From contig OX465589.1 of the NCBI GenBank assembly GCA_950022655.1, positions 27,147,626-27,211,625 on the forward strand: a stretch of DNA of 64,000 bases, in the 5' to 3' direction. The translations under genes were made by a program, and so were the position numbers. Below, piece by piece: positions 1 through 11,925 of the stretch (the stretch's first letter is position 1; each line of letters opens with the position of its first letter). Below the pieces are notes generated by a model that ran no database searches, was not told where the DNA came from, and was given only the letters and a program-made list of their open reading frames with translations. This stretch comes from Alentia gelatinosa (Eukaryota > Annelida > Polychaeta > Phyllodocida > Polynoidae).

Positions 1-1589
1 TAAGGTTGTCGGCGAAAATAGCAGGATCACACAAAAAATGTTCAAAGGAGTCTTTGATGAGCGTGCGGCATGACGTCACAACGGCCGCGATACGCCAGAT
101 GGTGCTGTATCCGTGAAGGGCGGGATGCGTCTCGTAAGCGCTAGATGGCGCCACTCCGTCCTCCTCGGATGTCCATTAAACCTCCTCAGTCGGTCACAAT
201 TACTAATTGCTTCGGCACTGCACAGCATGGCTTGGTGATATTTGAAAATGAGGAATCTCTGTGTGGTATGACAAATAAATTATCACCCCAAGATCTGCTG
301 AAGATACAATCAGATATGGTTTCCAACTCGCTTTTTTTCAGGTGGGATCATGATGACATTTATAGTAGGAGATTCCCAGCAACCTATCTATGAATGAAGA
401 TAAAACCCAAATCTCAAACCTACCTGAACGCCAAGTTTCTCCACCCCCTGAGTCGGGTTCTAAAATTAGCTGTCAGAAATTATCAAGAAAGGAAATGTTC
501 AGAATAATACACTAAGGTTATTGTGGTTAATAGGGTTGGCGACTGTGGTTTATTGGGTTGGCGGTATAAATCAAATTTTACTTTGTTTACTTTATCATTA
601 TTAAACAGTATCCGCCAAACCTTGTCTTTTACTGCCAGGGATTTATATAGGTAATCGTTGTAGAGAAGAATGTCATAAGTAATCAACATTAACAAGAATT
701 ATGACAAATGACTCAGGTATTTTGTATAATTAATATTTTCCATTACTATATGTTAATCAACTTCCGGATAAACTAATGATTTCCGGTGCGTCTTGGCTGC
801 TTCCATCTACATATGCCTTACTCTCAACTCACTCTCTCAGGCCTAGTTAGACAGCGTAAATATGCCCAAACAATTGATAACAGCAAGTTCGCTCGAAAAA
901 TCCCCAGCGGGCGATGCACTGCCATTTGCTATGACCAGCTTTGTCTGATATCACACTAAAATGAAAAGAAAAGAAAAAAAGCAGTTGTACTGGTTAGCAC
1001 TTTATGTTGCGCAAACTATAATATTTGATTCAAACTGATAGCATCCGACATTGCCCAAATAGATAGTGTGCCTTGCGGTTTCACATGATGCTTTAAGTCC
1101 CAATTAATCAAAATCGCTCCAAGCATTTACCGGCTTTTTAGCCAGGTTTTGAAAATAATTCTACTCTGGATATGTTGGCCATCCACTGGAAGTGCGTCCC
1201 ATAATAGTTTGCCCACATACAATGGCGACCACCTAAACAACTCTGTATTCGGTTTTCTTAACTTATTTTCACCTTTTCAATACTCCTCTTTGTTCTGATG
1301 TTTTCTGTAATCAAGTTGTCTTCATGGGAAACCCACCAGAGTACAAATGAAAGAATTCGTACGTTCCGTCTTATAATAAGACTGGCTAGATTTGCTCTTT
1401 CCAACATAGACAATGTACTCATCCGCCTATCAGTACTACACCGAAAGCTTACGCAATGCATTGTTCAATATTGTCTATTTCCTCTTCTTAGTTTCCTCTT
1501 TTGGTCCTCTCTAGGAGCGGCACAAACAAAACTACAATATTCTAGTTTTGACAACATCATGGTTTTTAGATACAACGGATGCTGTCAAC
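1..1589. other. No recognised feature
   Basis: AT-rich sequence with only short chance-length open frames. I see no protein motif, RNA gene or repeat shared with the rest of the window. It ends where the first DIRS-like reverse transcriptase motif begins. Confidence 0.5.
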
Positions 1590-2960
1590 CACCCTAGTGA
1601 CAGGAGAATCATCGCAGATATGACATTCCCTGCTAACAGGAGTGTTAATGGAGTTCTCTATAAAAACATTGTAAGGGGAAATGTTTGGCACATAGCCTGC
1701 CCACAATCGAGGTCGACGCTAAATATAGCACATGCATACAGGAATTTTAGATCCGACCTATTAGATAGGCCACTGTTGGTCATTGCGTGAGTTTCAAAAT
1801 ATTATGTAGATAGTGCGGTTTTCTTTGTTTCACAGGCTTTGTCAAACCACATACAACGCGTGGCGGATCAGATAGTATGGATGCTACTTGACATGGGTAT
1901 CCATGCACGAATGTATAGGGGACAGAGCCATTGTTAGTTCATGAAGCAGTCACTAGGTGGTCGGGGGACAAAACCTGTATTCTGGCTCTTTGTTCTTACC
2001 AAATTCAGATGCCTTTCAATGTTTTACCAAGGTTCCTTTGACTCTCTACACCGATCCCAGAGCAGGAAGATATAATGAAAACCCAGGACATGATGTCTTT
2101 TACATGGAACACTTTATTTACATTTGTGAGGAAGGCAAGAAAAGTGACATTTCCCAATTATCACTCACTTCTTTTGCACCTCCAATAGTGAAGAACAGCT
2201 ACTTTTTCACCTCCTTTAGTGAAGAACACCTACTCGGGGGGCGTCATGGCGGCGCCCATGGATCATAGGCTATATGCCGTATATTGATGACATTATTCTA
2301 TTATCTGATTCCAGAGACAAGGCCGACAGAGACTCTTACCAACCGCCAAACAACTATTGAAGGATCTTGGACTTTCACAAACAAAGGGCAAAGGTCAATC
2401 CCCGGCAACCCGCGTTAGAAGGTTGGGCGTAGACATTGATTCAGAGGATCTCCCCATATCCATACCAACAGACAAGCTGAATGAGGTGAGGAAAAAGATA
2501 GAAGGTTGGGCCTCGAAACACTGCAGAGTGTGCTGGGGGCTCTACTCCATATTGCTAAATGCATGGGGCCTGCCAGGCTGTTAGTTGGGCGCTTGCTCGA
2601 TTCTTCGAGGGGCTGCAAGGGGCATCATCTCAATTTTATGGCTGCAATAAGATACAACTTCAGGTGGTTCACAGACTTTGCGGACACCTGGAATGGGGTC
2701 GGCATTATTCCATCGACCGACTTCACAAGAGACAAGTACGCCGATGCATGTCTGTCAGGCGTCGGCAGCACTGATGGCAGGGCCGTGTACGAGGCTAGGT
2801 GGCACCTATCTATGATGGTGTTGCCAACATTGCCCAGCTGGAAGCTGTTAATGTGGTTATCGCCATGCACACGCTGGTATCAGAGGCGGACAGGGGCAGC
2901 CACATGCGCATTTTCTGTGACAGCAAGGCTGCATTCGCTGATATTGACACAACATACATC
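1590..2960 (+). pseudogene. Decayed DIRS-like retrotransposon RT/RNase H
   Basis: Remnant of the polymerase of a tyrosine-recombinase (DIRS-like) retrotransposon, which would copy element RNA into DNA. Translated blocks in order: an early RT block RRIIADMTFPANRSVNG (about 1594-1650); a block ALSNHIQRVADQIVWMLLDM (about 1838-1900); the catalytic box YIDDIILLSDSRDKAD (about 2277-2325); the thumb-region block LGVDIDSEDLPISIPTDKL (about 2425-2480) followed by SVLGALLHIAKCMGPARLLV; then RNase H with DACLSGVG, QLEAVNVVIA and CDSKAAF, which place the expected D, E and D residues. The blocks lie in different frames: there are shifts near 2510 and near 2812, and about 350 bases between 1915 and 2270 do not align with an RT, so an internal insertion or heavy decay is likely. 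No tyrosine recombinase or gag part is visible. Assignment to DIRS rather than another RT class rests on the spacing and wording of the thumb and RNase H motifs. Confidence 0.8.
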
Positions 2961-2966
2961 CATTTA

Positions 2967-3345
2967 TCCTACCCCTAATAAAAAACCGCCATAGACTTAA
3001 CATAGGGAAATTTTATATGGCAGGCCGTGACATAAAGTGTTTTTTTATGCCACTAGAGTAATAACAATATTGACCAATCAGAGAGCAGGATGTCAGCTTC
3101 TATGAAAAAAAAGTTCTGTTGGTCATTGACTCAATATTCATCTTTTAGTAATACAAAAGCATAGACGAGGTAGGATAAATACGAAACCGAACGAGAGTTA
3201 GACTTGTCAATGTCTATGCCACTATGGTCAGGTCTGCCCCTCACTACACTCGGCTACGCCTCGTGAAGTAATACGCGACCTTCCCGTCGTGGCATAAACA
3301 TTGTCAAGTCTAACTCTCGTTCTGTTTCTACTAAATACCAGGGCA
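2967..3345 (+). repeat. Repeat I1: TIR segment plus long hairpin
   Basis: First part (2967-3180) is bounded by inverted ATTTATCCTACC and GGTAGGATAAAT. It is followed by an imperfect hairpin whose arms (about 3183-3226 and 3289-3330) contain GTTAGACTTGTCAATGTCTA and its complement. Hairpin centre includes CACTCGGCTACGCCTCGTGA. The same two-part layout recurs at 19522-19907 and, reversed, at 23425-23742. No coding capacity; probably a non-autonomous DNA element. Confidence 0.65.
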
Positions 3346-4059
3346 GCTCAATGTGGTAGCTGAGGCACTCAGTAGGGCCCACAAAGATGATAAACATGAC
3401 GACTATATTGCTAATCCCTTCAATTCATGAGAACTCGTAAATGTCCCTGCCCTAGCACATATACTTGATAACATCGTTTCTCCTTTATTGTCCAGATCGG
3501 GACTTGTCGTCAATGTTATCCCGGGCTGTGCAACGACAACAGTCTTCAAGGGCACAATCAACCAACGCTGCGAGGAGGGCGACCGTCTAACTTTTCTTTT
3601 CGCGGATGCGCAGCAGTGATGATATTATTTTTCTTACACTAAAATGATTAAATTGAAAAATATTACTGTGGTAGAGTCATAATTCTGATATAAAACTTTT
3701 ATTTTCTGACACTTAGACTGGTTATATTCACGGTGACTATATATCTAAATGCATTTTATCTAATTCCCGAATGTCATAATTTTCCGCCAAGTATATAAAC
3801 CGCAAGAGATATTTTCCCGTTAAATTGGCTACAATAGGCTACGAAAAGTTCAACATGTTGGAACATCTCGGAAGCCCTACCATTGGCCAAAATCGTGATA
3901 GTGGGAGCCCGGCTATACACTACGATTTTGACCTACCGATACAAAATCAAAAATCTTAGTGGAATCGTAGCTCATATCAGAGCAGTTGGTCAGGTTTCTA
4001 CAATGACGCTACTGATACGCATCAATACACACTATTTCCAAATAAAAAAAAAATCTGGG
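3346..4059. other. No recognised feature
   Basis: No supported gene. A 104-codon frame beginning at 3883 runs into the type A repeat and is most likely chance. Confidence 0.45.
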
Positions 4060-4366
4060 ACCTGGGACCTGTTTCAGTATAGTTTCTTGACATTAGGCCT
4101 ACACAGACATCAACAGTGGCACCAACAGTGCAAGCAACAGCGTAAAAAGTCTAGTAAATATAAGAGGGTCGGAGCAGCCAATCTTCTTCATATTTGACAG
4201 GATTATATATTATATGTATCCCCTACTCGTATTAAAGTTTCATCGCTTAATTCCTATGGAAAGTGAGTGAAATTCCGATTGTCATCGATTGCAGTCTTGT
4301 GATCTGTCTGTATGGTGTCACAGACGCCATCTAGACATGTCACGAAACAACTGAAACAGGTCCCAG
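4060..4366 (+). mobile_element. Type A-related MITE carrying the conserved core module
   Basis: Ends resemble type A termini: left ACCTGGGACCTGTTTCAGTA, right CTGAAACAGGTCCCAG. About 90 bases inside (4177-4267) match a core segment also found at 11526-11618, 16079-16185, 16350-16448 and 35368-35465. In this copy that core reads, in frame, as AANLLHI, a stop, then QDYILYVSPTRIKVSSLNSY. Confidence 0.65.
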
Positions 4367-4584
4367 TTTCACTAGTTTCGTGACATGTGTGTGACACCAT
4401 ACATACTTTGGAGTTGTCTAGTTTCGTGACAACACAAGTAGCTGCCCTTAGGTAAAGACAGACCCCAAACATAAGAATTAGACAAATAGTAGACGAAACG
4501 AAGTCTAATGTCTAGTTCTTATGAAACCGGACATACCATCTAGACGCCATTTAGACCTGTCACGAAACTAGTGAAGCAGGTCCC
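4362..4584 (-). mobile_element. Type A MITE, internally deleted
   Basis: Shares GTTTCACTAGTTTCGTGACA at the left and the inverted form at the right end. It overlaps the end of the preceding element by a few bases. Compared with the full 310-bp form it lacks the middle portion containing the internal copy of the terminal motif. Confidence 0.75.
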
Positions 4585-6295
4585 TGTATCGTAGGGTGCC
4601 TATGGCAATCGAATCGTGCGTATCGGTGTGTAGCGGGAACGCATTTGAAAGGGAAAATATGTGAATAAATCAACGGAAAATCATGAAATTTGTGTCATAT
4701 GTTCATGATATTTTATTATTTGTGTCATATGTATTTATGGCAAGCACTACGTTAGCTTTGAACTGGAGGGACGGGGAGGTCATTTTGTTTTTCTGACGTT
4801 GACACTGCTCTCGCGGACGTCAAATTAAATGTTGATAGTGAGCCCAACGTTGTGGTTGGTGCGCACGAACATTATTTATACTGTACCAGTATTTCATAGA
4901 CATTCGCAAACAGGTATATAGTAATATCCAATATGGCCACTTAGATAGAGTTGCTAATGTCACCACAATTATATAGCTGTAGAAATAAAGTGGTATTTAC
5001 ATAGTTAGAATGTCATCAATATGAATTACTAGATGCTGATTTCTCCCTATGAATTAATGTAGTATTAGATTCATGCACATTTATTTCACGCGGTAATATA
5101 AATGTATTTGTACAAGTGGCTGTGATTTTTTTTGGGAACTATATGCTATTCAGCATATCACTTGCCTTTGCTAAGAAATGCATCTGAGCTCGCACGTGGC
5201 ATTCTGTTGGATTATTTAGTCATTACAGCATCTCCACTCCAGTACCATCTTCACAGACCCTCTTATTGATGCCAGTCACACTGTCGATATCAAAGTGAGA
5301 TCAGGGTCTCCAGTATCCGCTCTCCAAGCAGGACTTTGATTAGCTGCACTACTGAGGAGCAGCTGAACATACCCCGTTCATGGGAATTCAGGAAATTTCC
5401 CTCCCTTTTTCTTGGCAACACCCAGTCTTTGTGAACAACATCAGCACAGTGTTAAGAATTTGTGGGTTTTTTTCTTGATATGAAGACAGGTTCGCTTTTT
5501 CTAACATGATTAATCAGAAAAGCATTATTGACAAATCGGATTGACGTCCATGAATTAGGCGTGATTAATGCCGAAGAAATCGGATATCATGAAACCACAA
5601 GAAGAAGAATAACACCTACTCAGTGCAAAATGTATCACGTTTATTATTAGGCCAAGCCATTTCATCTCATTGAACAGTAATTTCATAAGTCAGCTAGAAT
5701 GACTACCTTGCCTTTGCATTACTGAGAAAAGAAGCTAATTACATTTCAGAATCAAATCATTTTGAAATAGAAAGCTGCATTATGAAGCCGAGTTCTTGTT
5801 TATGGCAGTGTCGAGTCTAGTTGCTGCTAAGTACAGAGAGGTCTCCTATTTGATGGAGACGTATGAGTGTGCGGTGGCGTCGCAGTAATACTACCCGGAT
5901 TTTATAGTCGTTGTGTTCTGTAAAGTGCACGAATCGAGACGAAATATTCCAGGAAGGACTCTTGATGGAAATTAGGAAAGGTGATCTAAATTAAGCCTGT
6001 GAGATTTGCCTTTGGGGGCTTATCTGGCCATCTCTCGAGAAAAGGATTTCTGACACATTATCTCCAACAGTGTGATCTGACATGGTTAATTTCGGGAGTA
6101 TTGGGACGCACTCCTCCACCCTTGTTCCCAAGCCTGTGGGATTATATACAGCGAAGTTCGGCAGCTCACCATGACCATTTAAGGTCCTCACCTTCGAGCT
6201 TAATCATATCAGATGCGATATACTATTACTATACTACATGTATTTTTAATCATAACATGTACTTGAAAAGATTTAGTCAGGCCTTTTATCTAAAG
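4585..6295. other. No recognised feature
   Basis: AT-rich. A short direct repeat, TTTGTGTCATATG, occurs twice near 4690-4735. Open frames at 5991-6454 show no recognisable motif and the last part belongs to repeat C. Confidence 0.45.
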
Positions 6296-6519
6296 TGGTG
6301 TTCACACAGTGGGATTCATGTACCTCACAGGGTTCAAAATCCCATGAGATTCTTTCACTTTTTAGGCGGTAATGTCGCTCACAATTACACGAGAAAAACG
6401 TGTCTCAGAGAAATGGAACCCTACAATTTAGGCGAAGAGATTGTGTTCGAGTAGAGAATTTAAGCAGGATTGGTCTCAGATAAAGACCGTGTGAGGTACA
6501 AGAATCTCATCGTCCCGCT
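6296..6519 (+). mobile_element. Repeat C1 (about 220-bp MITE-like element)
   Basis: Left end contains GGGATTCATGTACCTCACAG and right end its diverged inverted copy (GTGAGGTACAAGAATCTCAT). Internal sequence matches copies at 27849-28068 and 38857-39088. No transposase. The frame through it (ending near 6454) is repeat-derived, not a gene. Confidence 0.8.
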
Positions 6520-6639
6520 TAACAAAGTAGAATCTCCTAGTTTACAACATATGTGGACGAATATATGCCGAGAATATAGATAGGTCTATTGATTATTGAA
6601 ATACCTTGTATTGTATGCGGGAGAACTTTTTCTCTTTAT

Positions 6640-6775
6640 GGGACATCACAACGGCCACTCTTGAGGTCGGTACAATACCTAGATTTATTTAAGACGCCTC
6701 GTTCCGTACCATCCGTAACTTATCATCTCGTTTTGTAGCCTGAACAACATGGTCAGAACGTTTTATATAAGTATA
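6640..6775 (+). repeat. Repeat B, 3'-end fragment
   Basis: Matches only the terminal portion of the repeat B copies at 18716-19056 and 47544-47888, including CATGGTCAGAACGTT followed by TATATAA. The remainder of the element is missing. Confidence 0.6.
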
Positions 6776-7639
6776 CTTCCCAGAAAAACTTCGGAGGAAT
6801 ACGCATTACTCAGTAACAACACTATGTGCTATTTACATATGATTATTCTAGAAAGAAACTTAACATCTACTTTTCTGTGCTACCACTTGCCTAGTTATCA
6901 TGATCTGGCAAAACCCGACGTAATGGATCTTGTACAGTAATGGATTATTGTGGTATTGATTGAATTGACTTAGGTTACGGTCAAGGGTTGATGTTGACTC
7001 TCTTGATCAATTTGAGTTTCAATCTAATGTGTGAACTGCTGACCTGTCAAGCTTGTTACTTTAGCTTATAAGTGTAATCAAATATGGATTGTAAAAGTCA
7101 ATGTGATAAGTTCACATCATGGGTTAATCCTATTATAGATTATATAGCCAATATGATTCCAAGGAAGGTCTGATGGAGGTTGGTAAATAAATACACCAAA
7201 ATGAGTGAATGAAGATTCTACCTGAAATATTCTGAATTATTCAAATTTAATGAACTCTTGAACTGGTTGTACCTCGTGTCAATGAGTGAGTTAGCCGTAC
7301 TTAATTGGTACTGAGCCAAGTTGGTGAATGCAGATCAAGAAAGTTCTACTATCTAATTTACTCATTTCTAATGATCAGTGTCGGATGGATATGAGAAATG
7401 TCTAGAAGTAAATTCTTAATGATAACAAATTTTGCAAAGGTCCTCCCTGAATTGTAATGGTCTATTATACAAGACAATGTTAAATTATCTCTATTAACTA
7501 ATTTCTTCCGATAACAGTATGTAACGGGGAAGACTATTGTCAATAGCCATTCTAATAGAAATATTGGTTCCACTAAAGGTGCAGCTAAGAATACAATAGA
7601 TGACTCCAGAAATTATTGAGTACATACATGAAAGACAGC
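6776..7639. other. No recognised feature
   Basis: AT-rich with no supported gene or repeat. It lies directly upstream of the first LINE traces. Confidence 0.45.
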
Positions 7640-8106
7640 GAAATGTCACCAGTTACCTAACCCAGATCACCAAACAATGGCTGAATACTTAAGAAATGTA
7701 ATTGCTAAGAGAAACCGAATCAAAGACTACCTAACCTGGAATGTTGATCAACGATCCACACAAGCTTTGGTGTGAAATCAGAAAATAAAATTATTAAGCT
7801 TTTGCATTCGATTCACAATCGGTCTTCCATACAAAGTATAGTCCAATGATAGGAATCACAGAACAATGGAACAGATGGTGATCAATACTTCATCATGGAT
7901 AACCTCCCACCAACGATTTTACATAATATATGATAGTGAAGATGCATACTACATATATTTCATACAAACATGTAAACGGTGACATTACATGAGTTGACAT
8001 GAATATCAGGTACGTAATGCTATAGATACGAGTGTTAAAGGTATTATCCTAAGTAGTCAAAAATAACAAATACAAAGACCGAAGCTGTCCCCCATTAATA
8101 AGGGAT

Positions 8107-8419
8107 CTGGGACCTGTTTCACTAGTCTCGTGACATGTCTAGATGGCGTCTAGATGGTGTGTCCTGTTTCATAAGAATTAGACATTAGACTTTGTTTTGT
8201 CTGTTCTTGCTTGCACTGTTGGTGCCGCTTTTCATATCTGTCTAACACTTTTGTCACAAAACTAGTGAAACAGGTCCATGATGTGTAGATTTGTCTTATT
8301 CTTTATGTTTGGGGCCTGTCTTTTCCTAAGGGCAGCTACTTGTGTTGTCACGAAACTAGACAACCCAAATGTCTGTATGGTGTCACAGATATGTCACAAA
8401 ACTAGTGAAACAGGTCCCT
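8107..8419 (+). mobile_element. Type A MITE, full length (about 313 bp)
   Basis: Ends are CTGGGACCTGTTTCACTAGT and its inverse. A third, internal copy of the terminal motif lies near position 160 of the element, so the 5' half alone is also flanked by inverted ends. Inserted in the decayed LINE. No coding capacity. Confidence 0.88.
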
Positions 8420-8720
8420 GATAACTGGCAATGTGATCCTGCCAACAAAACCGCCAATGTTCCTAAACGACTACTTCACTACAGTTGGGTAAAAACTAGC
8501 CCACGAAATTGACCCGTTTGTAACCTCCACATATCATGATCCTGAATACCCTGAGGTCACCGATGACTACAGACCAGCCATTGCTGTGTCGCCTGAGATA
8601 GTTCTCAAACTCCTGAAGGACATGAGTATCTAAAAGCCATTGGAACGTGCCAATATGCACTCAGCTGTCCTAAAGGACGCCCTCCTTATGCTGGTCTCTC
8701 AGACGGTCAACCTGTACCTG

Positions 8721-9032
8721 CAGGACCTGTTTCACTAGTTTCGTGGCATGTCTGTGACACCATACAGACATTGGGTTTGTCTAGTTTCGTGACACCACAA
8801 GTAGCTGCCTTTAGGAAATACAGACCCCAAACATAAGAATTAGACAAATCTAGACACATCATCGACCTGTTTAACTAGTTCTGTGACAAAAGTGTTAGAC
8901 AGATATGAAAAGCGGCACCAACAGTGCAAGCAAAAACGGGAAAAACGAAGTCTAATGTCTAGTTCTTATGAAACCAGACACACCATCTAGACGCCATCTA
9001 GACATGTCACTGACTAGTGAAACAGGTCCCAG
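8721..9032 (-). mobile_element. Type A MITE, full length, opposite orientation
   Basis: Same family as 8107-8419 but reversed, so the pair forms an inverted repeat separated by about 300 bases of LINE sequence. Internal terminal motif again present, near 8870. Confidence 0.88.
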
Positions 9033-9780
9033 GTCTCCTTCGATCGTGCTGGATGAGAGTAGTGCCCTCATTATAGCCAAATATAGTTTTCGCAATACAA
9101 GACATAGGCGCTACCGCAACTATTGAGCAAGTGACTGACCTGACGCTTCTAGCTGGGTGCCCCGGGTTTAATTAATATTCATATATTTTGAATAATTTAA
9201 CAGAGAAAGACCTTCATTGTTTGTTTTGATCACATGGTATCAAGCGAGGGTGTTCATTGGCTGGAAAACCAGACAAAGAGCGTCGGGAAAAGCCTCTTAA
9301 CCAATGACTGCCACTGTACCTACCTGGCTTGGATCTGTGTGTAGGCAGTGGCGCCTCTGGGTATCTGAAAGCCCTACCTGATTTCTCCTGGTGGATGGAG
9401 GAAGGGATTAAATCTGAAATTAAGTTTTGTGGCTATGTATTCGCCCTCTGGTGTGTGTGTTTTTTTTTCAAACGAACAAAGGACCCCACCGGGACCTGCA
9501 GGTGATGTATTGAGGTCCCCAGGGACCGACAGAATGATCATCGAGTGAGAAAAGAATTTTACAACAAATATAGTTTTCGACCTGGTACATGATTTATTCA
9601 CCCCACCTCGTGACTGTTCTATGTTTGCTGGTGCCGTATTCATCGACTTCCAGAACACTTTTAACAGCATGCAATATGCGAGACTACTCATAAGGCCTAA
9701 AACATTAAACCAACCTAGGCATAAATTACCCTGTGAAAACTCATACCTAAAGGACAGAAAACGATGTATAAGATTCAGTG

Positions 9781-10018
9781 CACTGCACGAAAACCACTAT
9801 TTTACACGCCCGGCTTATATAGGTATCATTTTGCATATACAAGGTTAACCTTTTTCTGTCGTGTATAGGCCTTATCAATCGGCGTATATACATGTCCTGC
9901 CATTTGGGGACACCACTGTAGTATATCTCGTATACACCATGGCAAGAAGGACTTCCTTTTTTTACACCAATGATAGATATATGCGCCTTTCGTGTACATA
10001 TGTAAATCATGGTTTTTA
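9781..10018 (+). mobile_element. Repeat F1
   Basis: Begins CACTGCACGAAAACCA and ends near ATCATGGTTTTT, a decayed inverse of that start. Interior is rich in TATATA/CGTATA words. Matches the fuller copy at 48649-49056. Abuts the LINE RT fragment. Confidence 0.65.
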
Positions 10019-10331
10019 ATGCTCTAAAAGCATGTCAGCTAGTTCTAATCCACCAGACGATTATTATACATCCAAACTCGTGGCATACTGGTTAAGATTA
10101 CGATTCTCACAGTTCTGTTTAAAAACTATGCTACTCTACCTACTTACTTAACTGCAGCCATCACTATCTGGTGCTCAAATGGGGAGGTGGTAGACCGCAT
10201 TACTTGATCTTCTGGTTTTTGTACATTTGAAGCAGACGTGTTTATCTCGTAACAATAGAGCAGGCAATCCAACAGCTATGTTGATGATAGGTGGTATCAA
10301 TCGGATATCCTATACAATTGGGTAAGTAATG
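10019..10331. other. No recognised feature
   Basis: No gene or repeat recognised. Confidence 0.45.
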
Positions 10332-10944
10332 ACTTAAGCCTATAAAACACCGAAATATGTTCCCGATTCATCCCGACCATCGGCTTGGTGAGAGTCGGTA
10401 ATAAAATTTTGGTGTCTTATGCCTATAAGACACCGACATGATGACTGTCCCCGATCACACTTTCCTCTTTTATAACATCGTAAATTACCCGGGATAAGAT
10501 CAAAGAGAGCCGCCGGAAGCCGAGCCGGGTTGAGCCACGGGCCGCTGGTGTGGAATCATAGAAATTAATTCAAAGTTTAATAACTTCGGATCCAATTAAG
10601 AATCGGGAAACGGTTTTCAGGTTTATAATCGCCTCTGTTTCCCCTACAAATCGCTATAAGGAACCTCTAAATCGGACTAGGGGATAGGTAGCATCGCTAT
10701 TCAAATGGCCAACTCAGAATTGGTAACAATCAGTGAAAGTGCGTACACCGAAATCTTAAGGTCGGGGAGAGTCGCTCATATCTGACATGGTAGTAATGTC
10801 CAACGCTTCGGGAAAAGCAATACAATCGGGTCGGCGAAGTGCGTACATCGACCCGATCGATGCAGATTGTCACAGACCTGACGGATCCGTCGGGGAAAGG
10901 TAGAATCGGGCACAGCCGTCAGGTCGGTGTCTTATAGGCTTAAG
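10332..10944. mobile_element. Element Q (about 613 bp) with 21-bp inverted ends
   Basis: Left end CTTAAGCCTATAAAACACCG and right end the inverse of CTTAAGCCTATAAGACACCG: about 20 of 21 positions agree. A further copy of the terminal motif (GCCTATAAGACACCGACATG) lies near 10416. CG-rich words containing CCGAT/ATCGG recur through the interior. No open frame of note. Confidence 0.7.
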
Positions 10945-11119
10945 ACGGACCCGGAGTATGGATATGAAACTTTATTGAATATCCATGATGAAGAAATTAT
11001 AGGAATAAACATCCTTAGGCAATTGCCGAGGCAATTGCTCTGGCAAATTGATCAAAGCCCTAGTTACCGAGAGAGGGAGGCAAAAGGGAAAAAGTTATTG
11101 TTTGTAGGGTGCCTAGGGA

Positions 11120-11925
11120 GAGCGAGGTGGATGCGGTCAGTGGTCACGTGGTACCCCCGGCACGCCCCTAGGAGTGGTCACGTGAAGCGTCCCTAGCGAC
11201 CTGGGACCTGTTTCACTAGTCCAGACTTAGTGACATACTGGCGACATAGACAAGGGCAGGAACAGTGGTAGTAATAGCGCAACCACTATTTTCCTGTTGC
11301 AGAAGCCATGTCACTGTTGCTTACCTTGTTGGTGTCACTGTTCAGCCAGAGACAGTTAAAGTGTCATAGTGGTGTACCCAGTATGTCACACTGTATGCTG
11401 CGCCACTCTGCTTCTAGATCGATCGAGCACTGCAGTGTGATATGGAGAGTGGCACTGCCAAGACAGCCATATAATGGTTAGCTCAATGTTTCAAATTAAA
11501 ACGCAAATATCAACAGATTGCAGATGCCGATCTTCTTCATATTTGGGACAATTATAGGTTATATATACCCCTAAGTTGTGTTAGATTTTCATGGATTATT
11601 TCCTAGAGAAAGCGATGAAATTCCGCGTTCCAGTATAGCACATTGACCTATTAGACACCGCAATGTGAGAGGGTCTACCCTCTCGCAAATAGTGACACAA
11701 TAGAGGCGGTAACAGTGACATCACAGTTGGTTATGAAACGAGACATGCCACTGTTCACCCATGTCTTCTCTGTGACGTCGCGAACTGTGTTGTCACAGGA
11801 CTATTGAAACGCAACCTGCCCTTGTTGTGTCGCAGAGACCAACAAGGGTTGTCACAAGACTAGTGAAACAGGCCCCAGGTCCGGGTCCGCCCCGCATTAC
11901 CCCCAACCCGCCGGTTAGGGACAAT
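11120..11925 (+). repeat. Repeat T1, interrupted by a type A-related element
   Basis: Left part (to 11198) has GGTCACGTG motifs; the right part (11881-11925) has GCATTACCCCCAACC and GGTTAGGGACAATGG. These two parts are contiguous in the copies at 21985-22115 and 25690-25830, so the sequence between is an insertion. Confidence 0.65.
11199..11880 (+). mobile_element. Long type A-related element (about 682 bp) with core module
   Basis: Left end ACCTGGGACCTGTTTCACTA, right end GTGAAACAGGCCCCAGGT: inverted, one mismatch in the overlap. The interior differs from the 310-bp type A form but contains the shared core module (about 11526-11618, reading DADLLHIWDNYRLYIPLSCV). No transposase motif. Confidence 0.75.

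Larger units (their letters stand above)
7640..9780 (+). pseudogene. Decayed LINE ORF2, split by two type A MITEs
   Basis: Pieces of a non-LTR retrotransposon polymerase in the expected order on one strand. Around 7680-7790 are blocks typical of the linker before the RT (AEYLRNVIAKRNRIKDYL, then INDPHKLWCEIRK in another frame). At 8455-8720 are LNDYFTTVG, KLAHEIDPF, EIVLKLLKDMSI and SAVLKDALLMLVSQTVNLY, which match the region just before the RT fingers. At 9618-9775 is GAVFIDFQNTFNSMQYARLL, the RT block carrying the first catalytic aspartate, followed by SYLKDRKRCIRFS. Type A MITEs occupy 8107-8419 and 8721-9032. About 500 bases (9033-9560) between RT blocks are not recognisable. Frameshifts and stops throughout. 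The downstream catalytic box is absent: repeat F1 begins at 9781. That all pieces derive from one copy is inferred from order and spacing. Confidence 0.7.
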
